Shown here piece after piece: positions 1 to 9,314 of a DNA stretch of 64,000 bases (position 1 is its first letter; each line of letters starts with the position of its first letter). This stretch comes from Bifidobacterium apousia. Lineage in GTDB: Bacteria > Actinomycetota > Actinomycetes > Actinomycetales > Bifidobacteriaceae. A program made the position numbers and the translations under genes. Location: the NCBI RefSeq assembly GCF_007559275.1, contig NZ_VMHK01000002.1, positions 248,001 through 312,000 of the forward strand. Reading direction: 5' to 3'. Under the pieces are notes generated by a model, which saw only the letters and a list, made by a program, of their open reading frames with translations, made no database searches and had not been told where the DNA came from.

Positions 1-2
1 CC

Positions 3-1025
3 GAATGGTTCGAAGGTCATAAGACCGCTCCTTTGAGCCAGGTGCCGCCTCTTATTGAGGAACTACTGGGCGCAGGCCATATAAGGAAGCTGTGGGACTC
101 ATGCCGCAGGGTATACCGGATATGGGAAAAGAATCCTAATCACAAAAAGCATGGCCAATACCCGAACAGGAATGATGCATTCGCGCAATTGATGTTCGGA
201 GGTTGGCAACGGTTACTCGGACCTACGGATTTCACAAGCAAAGACCCAACAGTCCTCAAGTGGGCAGCGGATGCACGACAGCTCTGGAAAGAGGCTTTGT
301 ATAAGGCCTTTCCGGAGATGACCCATAACAAGGTCAATGATCGACAACGGGTGAAACTCCTGCTTGACATCGATAGAATTCGCCGCCTACGTAACAGGGT
401 CTCCCATGGCGAGAACGTCCTAAGTATTCAAACGGACCAGTATCTGGATAAGATGCTCGCAGTCCTGTCGGCCATCGACCCCCACATTAGCGACTGGGTC
501 ATGGGCCAAACAGGCCGCACCTACCGGACAGTGGCCAAACTCAAATATTACCCGGGGCTGCTGCAGTCCTACCAGCAAAACGATCCACTCCCCTCTAGTA
601 AGGAAATCGTGGCCTACAAGCTGACCTCCAGTGGTTCCTACAGCGGGGCAGAGGTCATTGAAGCCCAATTGGAGAACTCACAGAGTCATGGAGGACGCAC
701 CTTTATGACCGTCGGGAAACCACCGCTAGAAAAGAACAGGTCCCAGCTCAGGGAAATCCTCCTGGTTGATGCTGGAGGCAAGAAAGCGGCCGTAGGTGAA
801 ATCGTCGCCTACGGCTATGGGAACAACGCACAGCCGCCGAAAGGATACGAGCCTCCGGCATACGAGAAGCGGTATCAAAAGCGAAAGGCTTGGTTCGCTG
901 TGAGGAATCTATACGAAGTCGACTGCCAAGGCGGACGGGTCATCGGTTACCAAACCAAAGACGGCCAGAAGGTGCCCGGCTGTTTCACAGGGCAGGTAAC
1001 AATGAGATATGTCTGCCACGACTAA
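3..1025 (+). CDS. Abi-like (abortive infection family) protein, 5'-truncated by window edge
   Basis: The reading frame is open from the first bases of the window, so the true start is probably upstream; the first in-frame start seen is a TTG at 33 without a clear ribosome binding site. The protein carries an FGGWQRLL segment near visible residue 65 and, around residues 125-135, the signature LRNRVSHGE, which matches the lRNRiaHhE motif of Abi_2/Abi-like proteins (PF07751), a HEPN-type fold linked to phage abortive infection and toxin-antitoxin systems. The C-terminal half (about residues 190-340) is not recognised. Base composition is visibly richer in A+T than the rest of the window, which fits accessory DNA. 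No antitoxin-like partner is visible downstream. The family call rests on the motif only. Confidence 0.6.
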   Translation, partial: EWFEGHKTAPLSQVPPLIEELLGAGHIRKLWDSCRRVYRIWEKNPNHKKHGQYPNRNDAFAQLMFGGWQRLLGPTDFTSKDPTVLKWAADARQLWKEALYKAFPEMTHNKVNDRQRVKLLLDIDRIRRLRNRVSHGENVLSIQTDQYLDKMLAVLSAIDPHISDWVMGQTGRTYRTVAKLKYYPGLLQSYQQNDPLPSSKEIVAYKLTSSGSYSGAEVIEAQLENSQSHGGRTFMTVGKPPLEKNRSQLREILLVDAGGKKAAVGEIVAYGYGNNAQPPKGYEPPAYEKRYQKRKAWFAVRNLYEVDCQGGRVIGYQTKDGQKVPGCFTGQVTMRYVCHD

Positions 1026-1947
1026 TAGTCCTAACACTCCTATTCCCAAATCAGACTAACCTCATAGCCTCATATGTTTCCTGCATGGCTTAATGGAACT
1101 ATAAGAACGTTGCAGGCGCTTTCCCAGAAGGCTCCATAAGTCATCACCCCTTATCTCAGGTTTTTAACCAACACTAGGATTTCGGCCTTCCAGACCAAAC
1201 ACAACGAAGCCCCCATGCTTCCTCATCCACGGCAGCCTCTATTAATTTCCAGTCTCAGATCATGCAAGCTGCTGATAGGTACCGAGATTCCGTTCAGAAC
1301 GTGAAAGAATCCGTAGACTTCAACACCACGGATTCAACTGGAGCAAAGTGCTGTGAATTGTAGGGTCATACCTTGAAGCATGGCGATAAGGCGCACTCTG
1401 CTTAGGCGGTAGCCTTTCGCATATTGCACGATTAGTCCGGGCCATACTGGGTATGGCTTGTGGTCATATATTAAAGGAGTCTGTGAATCACAGATCAGGA
1501 TACGAGTTAGAACTTCCTGGTTTCGTTGGAAGGATCCGAAGCCGATTTAGATCAAATCATGTACCCGGCAACACGGTCCTTCATCAGCAGCATCATTTCA
1601 CGAGCCAAGCTGCAACAGTCTGGACAGGCATCGCACAAACTCTGTATTTCATGGAAACAAGTTTGCGCACCATTGAAAACAGAGATGAAAGCTAGAACAC
1701 TTCTGTCGTGGAAGCTTTTGACATCCCAATAGCTTCTGATTTCACTAGCACAACACCTAGGCACCGCCAGTGACTGGACCGAATCCCACATATCAGTCAA
1801 ATACTCTGAAATCGCAGACTAACGTGCACAAATCTTGGCGTATAACTCTAGAGCTCAATAGGGTGGGGGACTTGTAACAGAAAAAGCCGAGTGCTCGTGA
1901 TATTCTTTCCTTGTCTCATCGCCAAATAAGACAATAAGGAATCGAAT
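1026..1947. other. AT-richer intergenic region, no convincing gene
   Basis: About 920 bases between the Abi-like gene and the purine permease. Only short open frames occur. The most protein-like is a minus-strand TTG-started frame at 1552-1800 with a Cys cluster (CDACPDCC), but it lacks a ribosome binding site and I do not recognise it. No tRNA, insertion sequence ends or purine riboswitch core could be made out. The composition resembles the truncated gene to its left, so it may be the decayed edge of an acquired island. The last 100 bases should hold the permease promoter. Confidence 0.5.
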
Positions 1948-3348
1948 ATGCATAAGCTATTTCGGCTTTCGGATAATAATACCACAGTCTCTACGGAAGT
2001 GGTAGCAGGCATCACCACCTTCTTCGCCATGGCCTACATCATCGTGGTGAATCCCTCAGTGCTCTCTACAGCGGGCATGCCTTGGGGCGCCGTTTTTCTC
2101 GCCACTCTGATCGCTGCCATCATCGGCACTCTGATCATGGGGCTGGTGGCCAACGTGCCCTACGGCGTGGCGCCAGGAGTCGGACTGGATGCCTTCTTCA
2201 CCTTCACCGTGGTCAAGGGGCTGGGCTTCACCTGGCAGCAGACCATGTGCATGGTCTTCCTGTGCGGCCTGATCAACATCCTGGTCACGGCCACCAAGCT
2301 GCGCAAGATGATCATCCAGGCTATTCCGCCCCTGCTCCAGCACGCCATCGGCGGCGGCATCGGCGTCTTCATCGCCTATGTGGGTCTGCTCAATGTGGGC
2401 ATCATCAAGTTCACGCCTGACAAGACCTCGGCGGCCGGCGCCAACCCTGGGCTGACCACCTTCAACACCCCCGGGGTCATCCTCTTCGTCATCGGCTTGT
2501 TGCTGACCGTCTTCCTGCTGATCTTCAAGTTCAAGGGCCATCTGGCCTTCATCAACAAGGGCGCCTTCGTCATCGCCATCATCGCGGTCACGCTCCTGGG
2601 CATTCCCATGGGGGTCACCAGCATGGCCAAGTCGGTCGATCTGGGTCAGGCCTGGTCACAGTTGCCGCAGACCTTCCTGGCCATTTTCAGTCCGGAGGGC
2701 TTCCCTGCGCTCTTCTCAGACCCGGCCAAGCTGCCAGTGGTTCTGGTGACCATCTTCGCCTTCTCCCTGTCGGACACCTTCGACACCATCGGCACCTTTG
2801 TGGGCACCGGCCGGCGCTCAGGCATCTTCTCAGCCGAGGACGAGCAGGCTCTGGAAAGCGGCCGAGGCTTCAGCTCCAAGATGGATAAGGCCCTGTTCGC
2901 CGATGCTACGGCCACCTCCATCGGTGCTCTCTTCGGCACCTCCAACACCACCACCTACGTGGAGTCCGCAGCGGGCATCGCAGCTGGCGGCCGGACGGGA
3001 CTGACCTCGGTAGTCATCGCCGCCTGCTTCGCGCTCAGTGCCGTCTTCGCTCCCTTGATCTCGGCTGTGCCTTCGGCGGCCACTGCGCCCGTCCTGGTCA
3101 TTGTGGGCTGCATGATGATGAGCTCCTTCGCCGAGATTGAGTGGGGCCAGCTGTCTGAGGCCATACCGGCCTTCTTCACGGCCATTTTCATGGGCTTTGC
3201 CTATTCCATCTCATACGGCGTGGCCGCCGGCTTCATCACCTACTGCCTGACCATGGTCTGCAAGCGCAAGGGCAAGGAGGTTCACCCCATCATTTGGGCG
3301 GTCTCTGCCCTCTTCATCCTGGACTTCGTGCTCCAGGCTGTTCTCTAA
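1948..3348 (+). CDS. NCS2/AzgA-type purine (guanine/hypoxanthine) permease
   Basis: A 466-residue polytopic membrane protein that should import hypoxanthine, guanine or adenine by proton symport for purine salvage. It starts MHKLFRLSDNNT and runs straight into the AzgA-family hallmark EVVAGITTFFAMAYIIVVNP. It also has PYGVAPGVGLDAFFTF (about residues 70-85), the conserved SDTFDTIGTFVGTG segment and the ALFGTSNTTTYVESAAGIAAGGRTG segment in the second half. Length and order fit the COG2252 PbuG/AzgA family. An AAGGA ribosome binding site lies about 9 bases before the ATG. It is a single-gene unit followed by a strong hairpin. Which purine it prefers cannot be read from sequence. Confidence 0.9.
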   Translation: MHKLFRLSDNNTTVSTEVVAGITTFFAMAYIIVVNPSVLSTAGMPWGAVFLATLIAAIIGTLIMGLVANVPYGVAPGVGLDAFFTFTVVKGLGFTWQQTMCMVFLCGLINILVTATKLRKMIIQAIPPLLQHAIGGGIGVFIAYVGLLNVGIIKFTPDKTSAAGANPGLTTFNTPGVILFVIGLLLTVFLLIFKFKGHLAFINKGAFVIAIIAVTLLGIPMGVTSMAKSVDLGQAWSQLPQTFLAIFSPEGFPALFSDPAKLPVVLVTIFAFSLSDTFDTIGTFVGTGRRSGIFSAEDEQALESGRGFSSKMDKALFADATATSIGALFGTSNTTTYVESAAGIAAGGRTGLTSVVIAACFALSAVFAPLISAVPSAATAPVLVIVGCMMMSSFAEIEWGQLSEAIPAFFTAIFMGFAYSISYGVAAGFITYCLTMVCKRKGKEVHPIIWAVSALFILDFVLQAVL

Positions 3349-3488
3349 GCCAGTTTTAGAATTACGAGCTCTCCACAAGCAGCATTCTTCAGGACCATTG
3401 CTCAGCAGTGCGGTTCGTCGTCATGCTGTTGTCAGGTTGACCTGACTGTTTGAGGGTGCGCAGAGAGCAAATCAGGCACAGAGACCGC

Positions 3489-3527
3489 AGCAGGGCCCCG
3501 CCACCTTTGTAGTGACGGGGCCCTGCT
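3489..3527. terminator. Bidirectional GC-rich terminator hairpin
   Basis: A perfect 12-bp stem, AGCAGGGCCCCG (3489-3500) with CGGGGCCCTGCT (3516-3527), separated by a 15-base loop. It sits between the convergent permease gene and the RCC1 surface-protein gene, 12 bases beyond the stop of the latter. There is no long T run on either side, so termination may be less efficient than for a canonical intrinsic terminator. Confidence 0.7.
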
Positions 3528-3539
3528 CGTTCGTGCCTG

Positions 3540-6500
3540 TCAGTGCTTGTGCCGAGCGGCTGCTTTTCCGCCTTGTGCGCTTTGTGCTTCAAGGCGTTGC
3601 CGGTTGGCGGCCAGGCCAGCGACTGCGGCCAGCAAGCCGGTTAGAATGGTCACTAGGATGCCTTCCTCTCCGGTCAGGGGGAGGATGCCATAGTGGATGA
3701 AACGGAAGGCATTGGTCTCATCGTTGGGTTGTGGAGCCCCATTGAGCGTCCAAGCGATGCTGACAGCCGTGTCGCCGGCCTGGTGGTTCGGCGTCAGCAC
3801 AGTCCAGGCGCCGTCCTTCTGCCCCGTGGAGCTTAGGCTGGTTCCTGAGGTATCTCCGAATTGCACTGCAGACGGAGTACCGAGTCTGAAGGGGAAGAGC
3901 ACATTGACAGGAGAATAAGTCGTTTGTGTCGCGTTGTTCCCCAGCCCTCCTTGGCTGTTGTTTCCCCACCCCAATGTGCTGCCGTTGGAGGCGATGGCCA
4001 GGGTGTGGCCAGTGCCGGCGCTGACCTTGACGAAATGGTCAATGCCTGATGGATTGCTCATCCTGGTTGGTTTGTTTAGGCTGCCTGTGCCTCCAGTCCC
4101 CAGCATACCTGTTGAGTTTTGACCCCAGCCCCAGATGTTTCCGTTCTGGTCCAGAGCCAGCGAATTGCCGCTAACTCTGCTGCCTGTCAACTGCGTGAAC
4201 GTGCTGACGTTTGCAGGCATGGCTACCAAGGATGGGGCAGTCCTTGTGGTGGTGTCGCCCAGGCCGAGCTCTCCATTGCTGTTCCCGCCCCAGGTCCATA
4301 GACGTCCCAGATCATCAAGGGCGGAGGAGTGGCCGTTGCCGGCAATGATCTGAACAGGCTTGAAGCCGCCTGTCGGATTGGTGCCCGGCTTGGCCTGGAC
4401 AGGTGTGAAGGTGTAGCTATTAAGCGCCACATCGCTCGTATTGCCCAGGTCACCGTTCTGGTTTGATCCCCAGCCCCAGGCACGGCCCTGGGTGTCGGTC
4501 GCCAAAGAATGTGAGCCGCCCGCACTGACCTGTGCATAGCGGAATCCCGTCGTCTCACCTTGCGGGGTTGCGACCTGGACGGGTCTGGTGGTGATTCCTG
4601 TCATCGCCACAGTGCCAGAGGAAATACCCAGTTTACCGAATTCATTGGACCCCCAACCCCAGGCTCTGCCCTGCCCGTCTACGGCGAGGACATGAGTGAT
4701 TCCTGCACTGATGCCGGTGAGGCTGAAGCTTGTTGCCGTCATCCCGCTTGGGGCTTGCACGCGAATCGGGCTTGAACTGTATGCAGATGAGCCATTGGTA
4801 GCAATGGTATTGTTGCCCAGCTGTCCGGAGCTGTTAAGACCCCATGCCCAGACGTGGCCCTGGTCATCCAAGGCCAATGAGAAGGCTTTTCCTGCACTGA
4901 CCTGTGTGAATCGGTTCACGCCTGTCGGCTTGGGAATCTGAACCGGGGTCAAGCGGTCCGTTGTGGTCCCATCGCCAAGCTGTCCGTATGTATTGGCACC
5001 CCAGGAATAGACATTTCCATCCGATCCGAGAGCCAATGAATGATCATCGCCGGCACTGACTTGGCTGAACCTAATGCCTCGCGCTGCAGGTGGAACCAGG
5101 GTCACCTTGGTCTGACCACTGTCGGGACCCTGCTTGGGAGAGATGTTCCATTGCCCGGTGCCTGCCGTCCAGTGGGCTGTCAGTTTCGTGGAACCCTTGA
5201 CGGGGGAAGAAAAGTCGTAGGCCGCATCGCCGTTGAACCAGCCATCAAATAGGAAGCCGGGACGGGTCGGGTCTTGATCCGGTCTGGAAGCCATCTGGTC
5301 TTCGATGACCGACTGACTGGTGGGCTGGCTGCCGTCGGCCTTGTCGAAAGTGACAACATAGGTGAGCGGGTCATAGGTGTAGTCCAGGATCTCATCGGGC
5401 TGCGGACCATAGAGATTCCAGGTGATGGTCGCTTTTACTTGACCCTTCCTATGAGCTGGCGTTGCCACCTGCCAGTTTGTACCCGATTTTTTCAGATTGC
5501 TGCCCAGGGTTTGATCGAATTTGACCGCAGTAACATCCGGTGTAAGAGGGAAGGCCGCCAAACCGGGAGTCAGCCTCCTCGCCTGGCTATTATCGCCTAT
5601 GGGAACGGCTGGATCACCTAGCTGTCCGCCGTTGTTCCATCCCCAGGTGTACAGGTTTCCATCTGATCCTAATGCAGATGATTCTCTCCATCCTGCATTG
5701 ATCTGAGTCCAAGTGAATTTTTGGGCAGTTGAGGTAGTTGATTGATCGACAATATGCGGTCTATTGATGTACGAACCATCGGTGTTTATATCTTTGATCC
5801 CTAGTTGGCCGTATTCGTTAAGTCCCCAGGAATAGAGATTGCCGTCCGAGCCAATGGCCAGGACGTGATCGTCTCTCACCATGACTCGAGCCCAGGTGAA
5901 TCCTGCCGATGCCCCGTCGGGCGGGGATATGAGAGTGGGCGTCTTTCTATCTTCAGCATTGCTGCCATCTCCTAGCCGTCCGTACCCGTTCCATCCCCAG
6001 GCGTAAAGATCCCCATTCGTGCTGATTGCGAAACAAGATGTATCTCCTGCGCTGAACTGTGAGAAGATAACGCCGGCGGGTTGGTGGACCGGAACAGGAG
6101 TAAATCGCTGAATCTCGGTTCCGTCACCCAAGCGGCCGCTGGCGTTTAAACCCCAGGCGTACAATTGCTTATCTGAGCCTAGGGCCAAGGAATCATACCG
6201 TCCAGCACTTAACTGAGTGAAAGTGACTCCGGCTGGCGTGCTGACAAGTACAGGCTTGCTACTGTACGCAGCTAGATTATCGCTGCCTGTAGGGATGCTG
6301 GTGTTGCCGAGCTGGCCGTACCCGTTCCAGCCCCAGGCGTACAGATTGTGATCTGAGCCTAATGCCAGGGTGTGATCCCATCGGGCGCTTACTTGTGTCC
6401 AGGTGAATCCATTTGAAACACCTGCAGGCTTCGGAACCTTGACAGGAGCCAACTTGTTTTCAGTAGTTCCGTCACCAAGTTGTCCACGGGTATTGTTTCC

Positions 6501-7381
6501 CCAAGCGTAGAGATTTCCGTCAGAACCGATAGCAAGAGAGGAATGGTCGCCAGCGGCAATGGTAGTGAATGTGAATTGGTCCGATGTATTGGCCGGCTTG
6601 TTTATTTTCACTGGAGTTTGTCGCAAAGTGGTGCTGTTATCGCCCACTTGCCCTGAACTATTATCACCCCAGGCATAAAGACTTCCATCCGACCCAAGAG
6701 CCAAGGAATGGGTTGCTCCTGAAGTAATTTGAGAGAATTTGATGTTACGGGTCGCTGGGGGAGTCAGTGTCACTGTGGTGCCTCCCAATGCAGTTCCGTG
6801 TGCAGGCGCCAAGGACCAATGGCCGTCGCCAGCTGTCCATTTTGCGGTCAACTTCAAGTTGCTGGTGACGGGCTGGTTGAAGTCGTAGGCTACTTGACCG
6901 ATGAACCAGCCATCGAAGAAGTACCCGTGCCTGGTTGGATCGGTCGGACGTTTTGCCAGACCTCCCGAAGGCATAGTCTGAGTGGCAGGGGTCGCTGTGT
7001 CAGCCTGAGTCGTGTCAAAGGTGACTGAACATTGATTATTGGCGCAGGGGCTTGCCGACCGGGTGGAAGTGGCAGAGCTTGCTGAGGTTAGTGCAGTGGG
7101 GGATGGAAAAGTAGGGGAGGGTGTTGTTTGGATACGGAAATCTGGCGTTTGGGCCACTGTTGGCGTGGGAGTATTAGAGGGAGTTTGAGTTGAACCAGGT
7201 ATGCTTGGGATCAGCCCCCCCCCCCCCCCTGATTTTCTTTGCTTTGCGATGCCGTTGGGGATGCGGTAGCATCCGCTTGTGCCAGGTCGATTCCAGAGAG
7301 ATTTGCCAATACGAGCCCTGAGGCGATAATAGCTGCAAGAGAAGCTATGCAGCACGCACGACTCCTAGATGAGGATTGCAT
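3540..7381 (-). CDS. Sortase-anchored RCC1-repeat surface protein, out of frame at a poly-G tract (probably phase-variable)
   Basis: The true start is the ATG at 7381: AAGGAG lies 5 bases upstream and it opens a signal peptide (MQSSSRSRACC, a hydrophobic AAIIASGLVLA stretch, then AQADA). That frame reads into the G15 tract at 7229-7215 and stops at TGA 7213-7211. The body, about 1,220 residues, is in the other register; 16 or 13 Gs would join them into about 1,280 residues. The body has a Ser/Thr/Pro-rich linker, an InlB/Listeria-Bacteroides-type repeat (VTFD...GYFFDGWF...LTAKW), seven RCC1 repeats (SLALGSDGxLYAWG...GQLGD), a second InlB-type repeat, seven more RCC1 repeats, then LPLTG, a hydrophobic segment and a basic tail for sortase anchoring. 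Two sets of seven RCC1 units predict two seven-bladed propellers. The ligand is unknown; adhesion is an inference. Confidence 0.85.
7215..7229. repeat. Homopolymeric C15 (G15 on the coding strand) slippage tract
   Basis: Fifteen consecutive C on the plus strand, directly behind the signal-peptide region of the minus-strand RCC1 surface-protein gene. On the coding strand the codons read CAG, four GGG, GGC, then TGA in the signal-peptide frame, but TCA, five GGG, CTG in the frame of the body. Such tracts change length by slipped-strand mispairing and can also cause transcriptional slippage. A sequencing or assembly miscount of one base is the main alternative explanation. Confidence 0.9.
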
Positions 7382-7574
7382 ACAGTCTCCTTCGAAAGCA
7401 ACAGTGCATGCAACGTGGCACCTGCGTCCCCGACTCAATCCCCAAGACCAGCTTGCATGACGTTCAATCGGAATTAGTCTATCACTGCCTTGGAATATAG
7501 GGGTTTCATCCGGGCTTTGCTCTTGCCTTTACGATCGAATTGTAGGCAGGTAATTAACTGATTGCTTCTTAGGC

Positions 7575-7617
7575 AAAAAAGAACTTCCAGCAAACTGAAG
7601 AAGCCTGCCGGAAGTTC
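7575..7617 (-). terminator. Intrinsic terminator of the rpf-like gene
   Basis: On the minus strand the stem GAACTTCC (7617-7610) pairs with GGAAGTTC (7588-7581) and is followed immediately by six Ts (plus-strand aaaaaa, 7575-7580). It lies about 25 bases after the stop of the Rpf-like gene and is the best-formed intrinsic terminator in this part of the window. Confidence 0.8.
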
Positions 7618-7641
7618 CTGATTGAGTTTTATGAAAAGGGA

Positions 7642-8649
7642 TCAGTACCAGTTGGATGACTGGGATTGGGCCCACGCGCCACAGGGATTCCCGTAACGGC
7701 CCTGGATGTAGCCCAGTCCCCAGACGATCTGGGTGTGGGCATCGGTCTGCCAGTTGGGGCCAGCCGAGGCCATCTTGCTGCCGGGCAATGCCTGGGGAAT
7801 GCCATAGGCGCCTGAGGGGTTGGCTGCGTTGGTCCGCCAGCCGGACTCCTTGTTCCACAGCTGCACCAGGCAGGTGAATTGGTCCTCGCCCCAGCCGCGG
7901 GAGGTGACCAGATCATGGGCGATGCTCTGGGCTTCGCCTACAGGGGTCGTGGTGGTGGTCGAGCCGGACTGCGCAGGGGTGCCGCCGCCAGTGCCCACCA
8001 GGATCACCTTGTCCACGGGGACGGTCTTGACGAAGGATGCGAAGATGTTGCTGGTCAGGTGCTTGTTGCCGGCTGCGGTGACCAGGCTGGTGGTCTCCAT
8101 GACGCCGTTCTGTCCCTCGGTCTTGACCTTGGTGGTGCCTGCAGGCAGGGAGTCGGTCTTCTCCTCGATGGTGTTGAAGGGGATGGGCGATTCATCCGTC
8201 TTGACCTGCGCGTTGGCCCGGTCGATGCGGATGACGGTCTTCTCGCTGACCCGGCTGGTCAGCGAGGGAGTAATTTGGTCGCCCGGCTGCAGGGTGATGT
8301 CTCCGGCCTCCAGGACCGATTTGACATTGGTGAAGCCGTTGCCCAGCACCACCTTGTTCTTCCCGTTGATCTGCACATTCACGTAGGAGGTATCGGAATT
8401 GGCACCGCCCGCACCATTGCGGATAGCCTGTCTGGTGCTCCCACGGGACACTGTGCCCAGATTCTGGGTAGCGGAATAGGAAGTTACGCCTGACTTGGCC
8501 GAGCTCTCAGTGGATGTATAGAAGTCGCGCGAGACGAAGCCTGCGCCAATAACCATGCCGAGAACGGTAACGCCGGCGGCTAGCCGCAGCCACTGACGCT
8601 TGGTCAGAGCCTTGACCGCACTCATCCGTCCTCTACGGTGGTTCGCCAT
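7642..8649 (-). CDS. Rpf-like secreted protein with DUF348, G5 and transglycosylase-like domains
   Basis: A 335-residue exported cell-wall hydrolase of the resuscitation-promoting-factor type. An N-terminal hydrophobic anchor (LAAGVTVLGMVIGAGF, about residues 23-38) is followed by a DUF348-like segment (VNVQINGKNKVVLGNG, about 88-105) and a G5 domain (about 153-215, IPFNTIEEKTDSLPAGTTKVKTEGQ). After a Thr-rich linker comes a C-terminal lysozyme/transglycosylase-like domain containing WNKESGWRTNAANPSGAYGIPQ, whose Glu is the expected catalytic acid. The layout resembles mycobacterial RpfB with a different catalytic module. It should cleave peptidoglycan at the surface during growth or division. 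GAGGAG precedes the ATG. It has its own promoter upstream and terminator downstream. Confidence 0.88.
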   Translation of the reverse strand: MANHRRGRMSAVKALTKRQWLRLAAGVTVLGMVIGAGFVSRDFYTSTESSAKSGVTSYSATQNLGTVSRGSTRQAIRNGAGGANSDTSYVNVQINGKNKVVLGNGFTNVKSVLEAGDITLQPGDQITPSLTSRVSEKTVIRIDRANAQVKTDESPIPFNTIEEKTDSLPAGTTKVKTEGQNGVMETTSLVTAAGNKHLTSNIFASFVKTVPVDKVILVGTGGGTPAQSGSTTTTTPVGEAQSIAHDLVTSRGWGEDQFTCLVQLWNKESGWRTNAANPSGAYGIPQALPGSKMASAGPNWQTDAHTQIVWGLGYIQGRYGNPCGAWAQSQSSNWY

Positions 8650-8759
8650 TACTCTCCTCTGTTGGACCGACAGATCCTCAGTGATCAGTCGACTGGTCAG
8701 TTCCTATCGACCGCACGCTTCCGGCAGTGCCGAAAGGGTCACTGGACACACACGGCTCT

Positions 8760-8788
8760 ACTTTAGTGCAAACCTGTTGTGGAACCAA
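8760..8788 (-). promoter_or_regulatory. Putative promoter of the rpf-like gene
   Basis: On the minus strand TTGGTT (8788-8783) and TAAAGT (8765-8760) are separated by exactly 17 bases. Transcription would start near 8753, giving an untranslated leader of about 100 bases before the gene. I see no c-di-AMP riboswitch core in that leader, although such switches precede rpf genes in some other actinobacteria. Confidence 0.5.
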
Positions 8789-8798
8789 CTCGACTGAC

Positions 8799-9143
8799 TC
8801 AGACCTGTGCCGGGGTTGACAAATCGGCCTTGCGTGCCTGGTCGATCAGGTCATCCAGATCCGAAGACCTGAGCGCGCCGGCCTGCTTGAAGATGATCTG
8901 CCCCTGCTTGGTGATCATCAGGGTGGGCACCGCCTGGATGTCGGCGGCCGCGGCCAGATCCTGGTTCTGGTCGATGTCTACCTTGCCGAAGACGATGTCG
9001 GTGTTGGCCTGCGAAGCCTTCTCGAAGATGGGGCCGAAGGCCTTGCAGGGTCCGCACCAGGTGGCCCAGAAGTCAATCAGCACCAGATCGTTGTCCTTGA
9101 TGGTCTGCTCGAAGTTTTCCGAGGTAATAGTCGTGGTGGCCAT
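8799..9143 (-). CDS. trxA: Thioredoxin
   Basis: A 114-residue cytosolic thioredoxin that reduces protein disulfides using electrons from thioredoxin reductase. The fold is complete: the VLIDFWATWCGPCK active-site segment with WCGPC at residues 29-33, the FGKVDIDQN strand, and the cis-Pro loop AVPTLMITKQG. The start is set at the ATG at 9143 because AAGGAG lies 7 bases before it and the family begins here; the frame continues 22 codons further upstream without support. The gene stands alone, divergent from the DUF4916 operon. No reductase gene is adjacent. Confidence 0.95.
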   Translation of the reverse strand: MATTTITSENFEQTIKDNDLVLIDFWATWCGPCKAFGPIFEKASQANTDIVFGKVDIDQNQDLAAAADIQAVPTLMITKQGQIIFKQAGALRSSDLDDLIDQARKADLSTPAQV

Positions 9144-9314
9144 GATAACGCTCCTTAAAGTAGTTTGACTGTCGCGCGGGAAGCTCCCGTGCTTAGCAAC
9201 CGCTTTCAATCATCAGCATTCCATCAAGGCTGGAGAAAGCGCCCGAATATGCTCTGGGTGGAGATGTCCGGCGGGGTCCCGTGGGCAGTCAAGCCTGGTA
9301 CGGATAATGGAACC

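Noticed and set aside
1552-1800. Small minus-strand Cys-rich frame (82 codons)
   Set aside because: TTG start without a ribosome binding site, not recognised, and the region is otherwise non-coding. The Cys cluster kept it in view, but support is too weak for a gene call.
1840-1947. Purine riboswitch upstream of the purine permease
   Set aside because: The conserved junction sequences of the purine aptamer could not be found in the leader.
7353-7355. GTG at 7355 as the start of the RCC1 surface protein
   Set aside because: It would give a 1,271-residue protein without signal peptide (MLHSFSCSYY) and without a ribosome binding site. The ATG at 7381 has both, in the other frame, so slippage at the poly-G tract explains the pair better.
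8650-8758. c-di-AMP (ydaO-type) riboswitch upstream of the Rpf-like gene
   Set aside because: The leader is only about 100 bases and lacks the conserved GGG/GAACC-type blocks, so it is too short and dissimilar.
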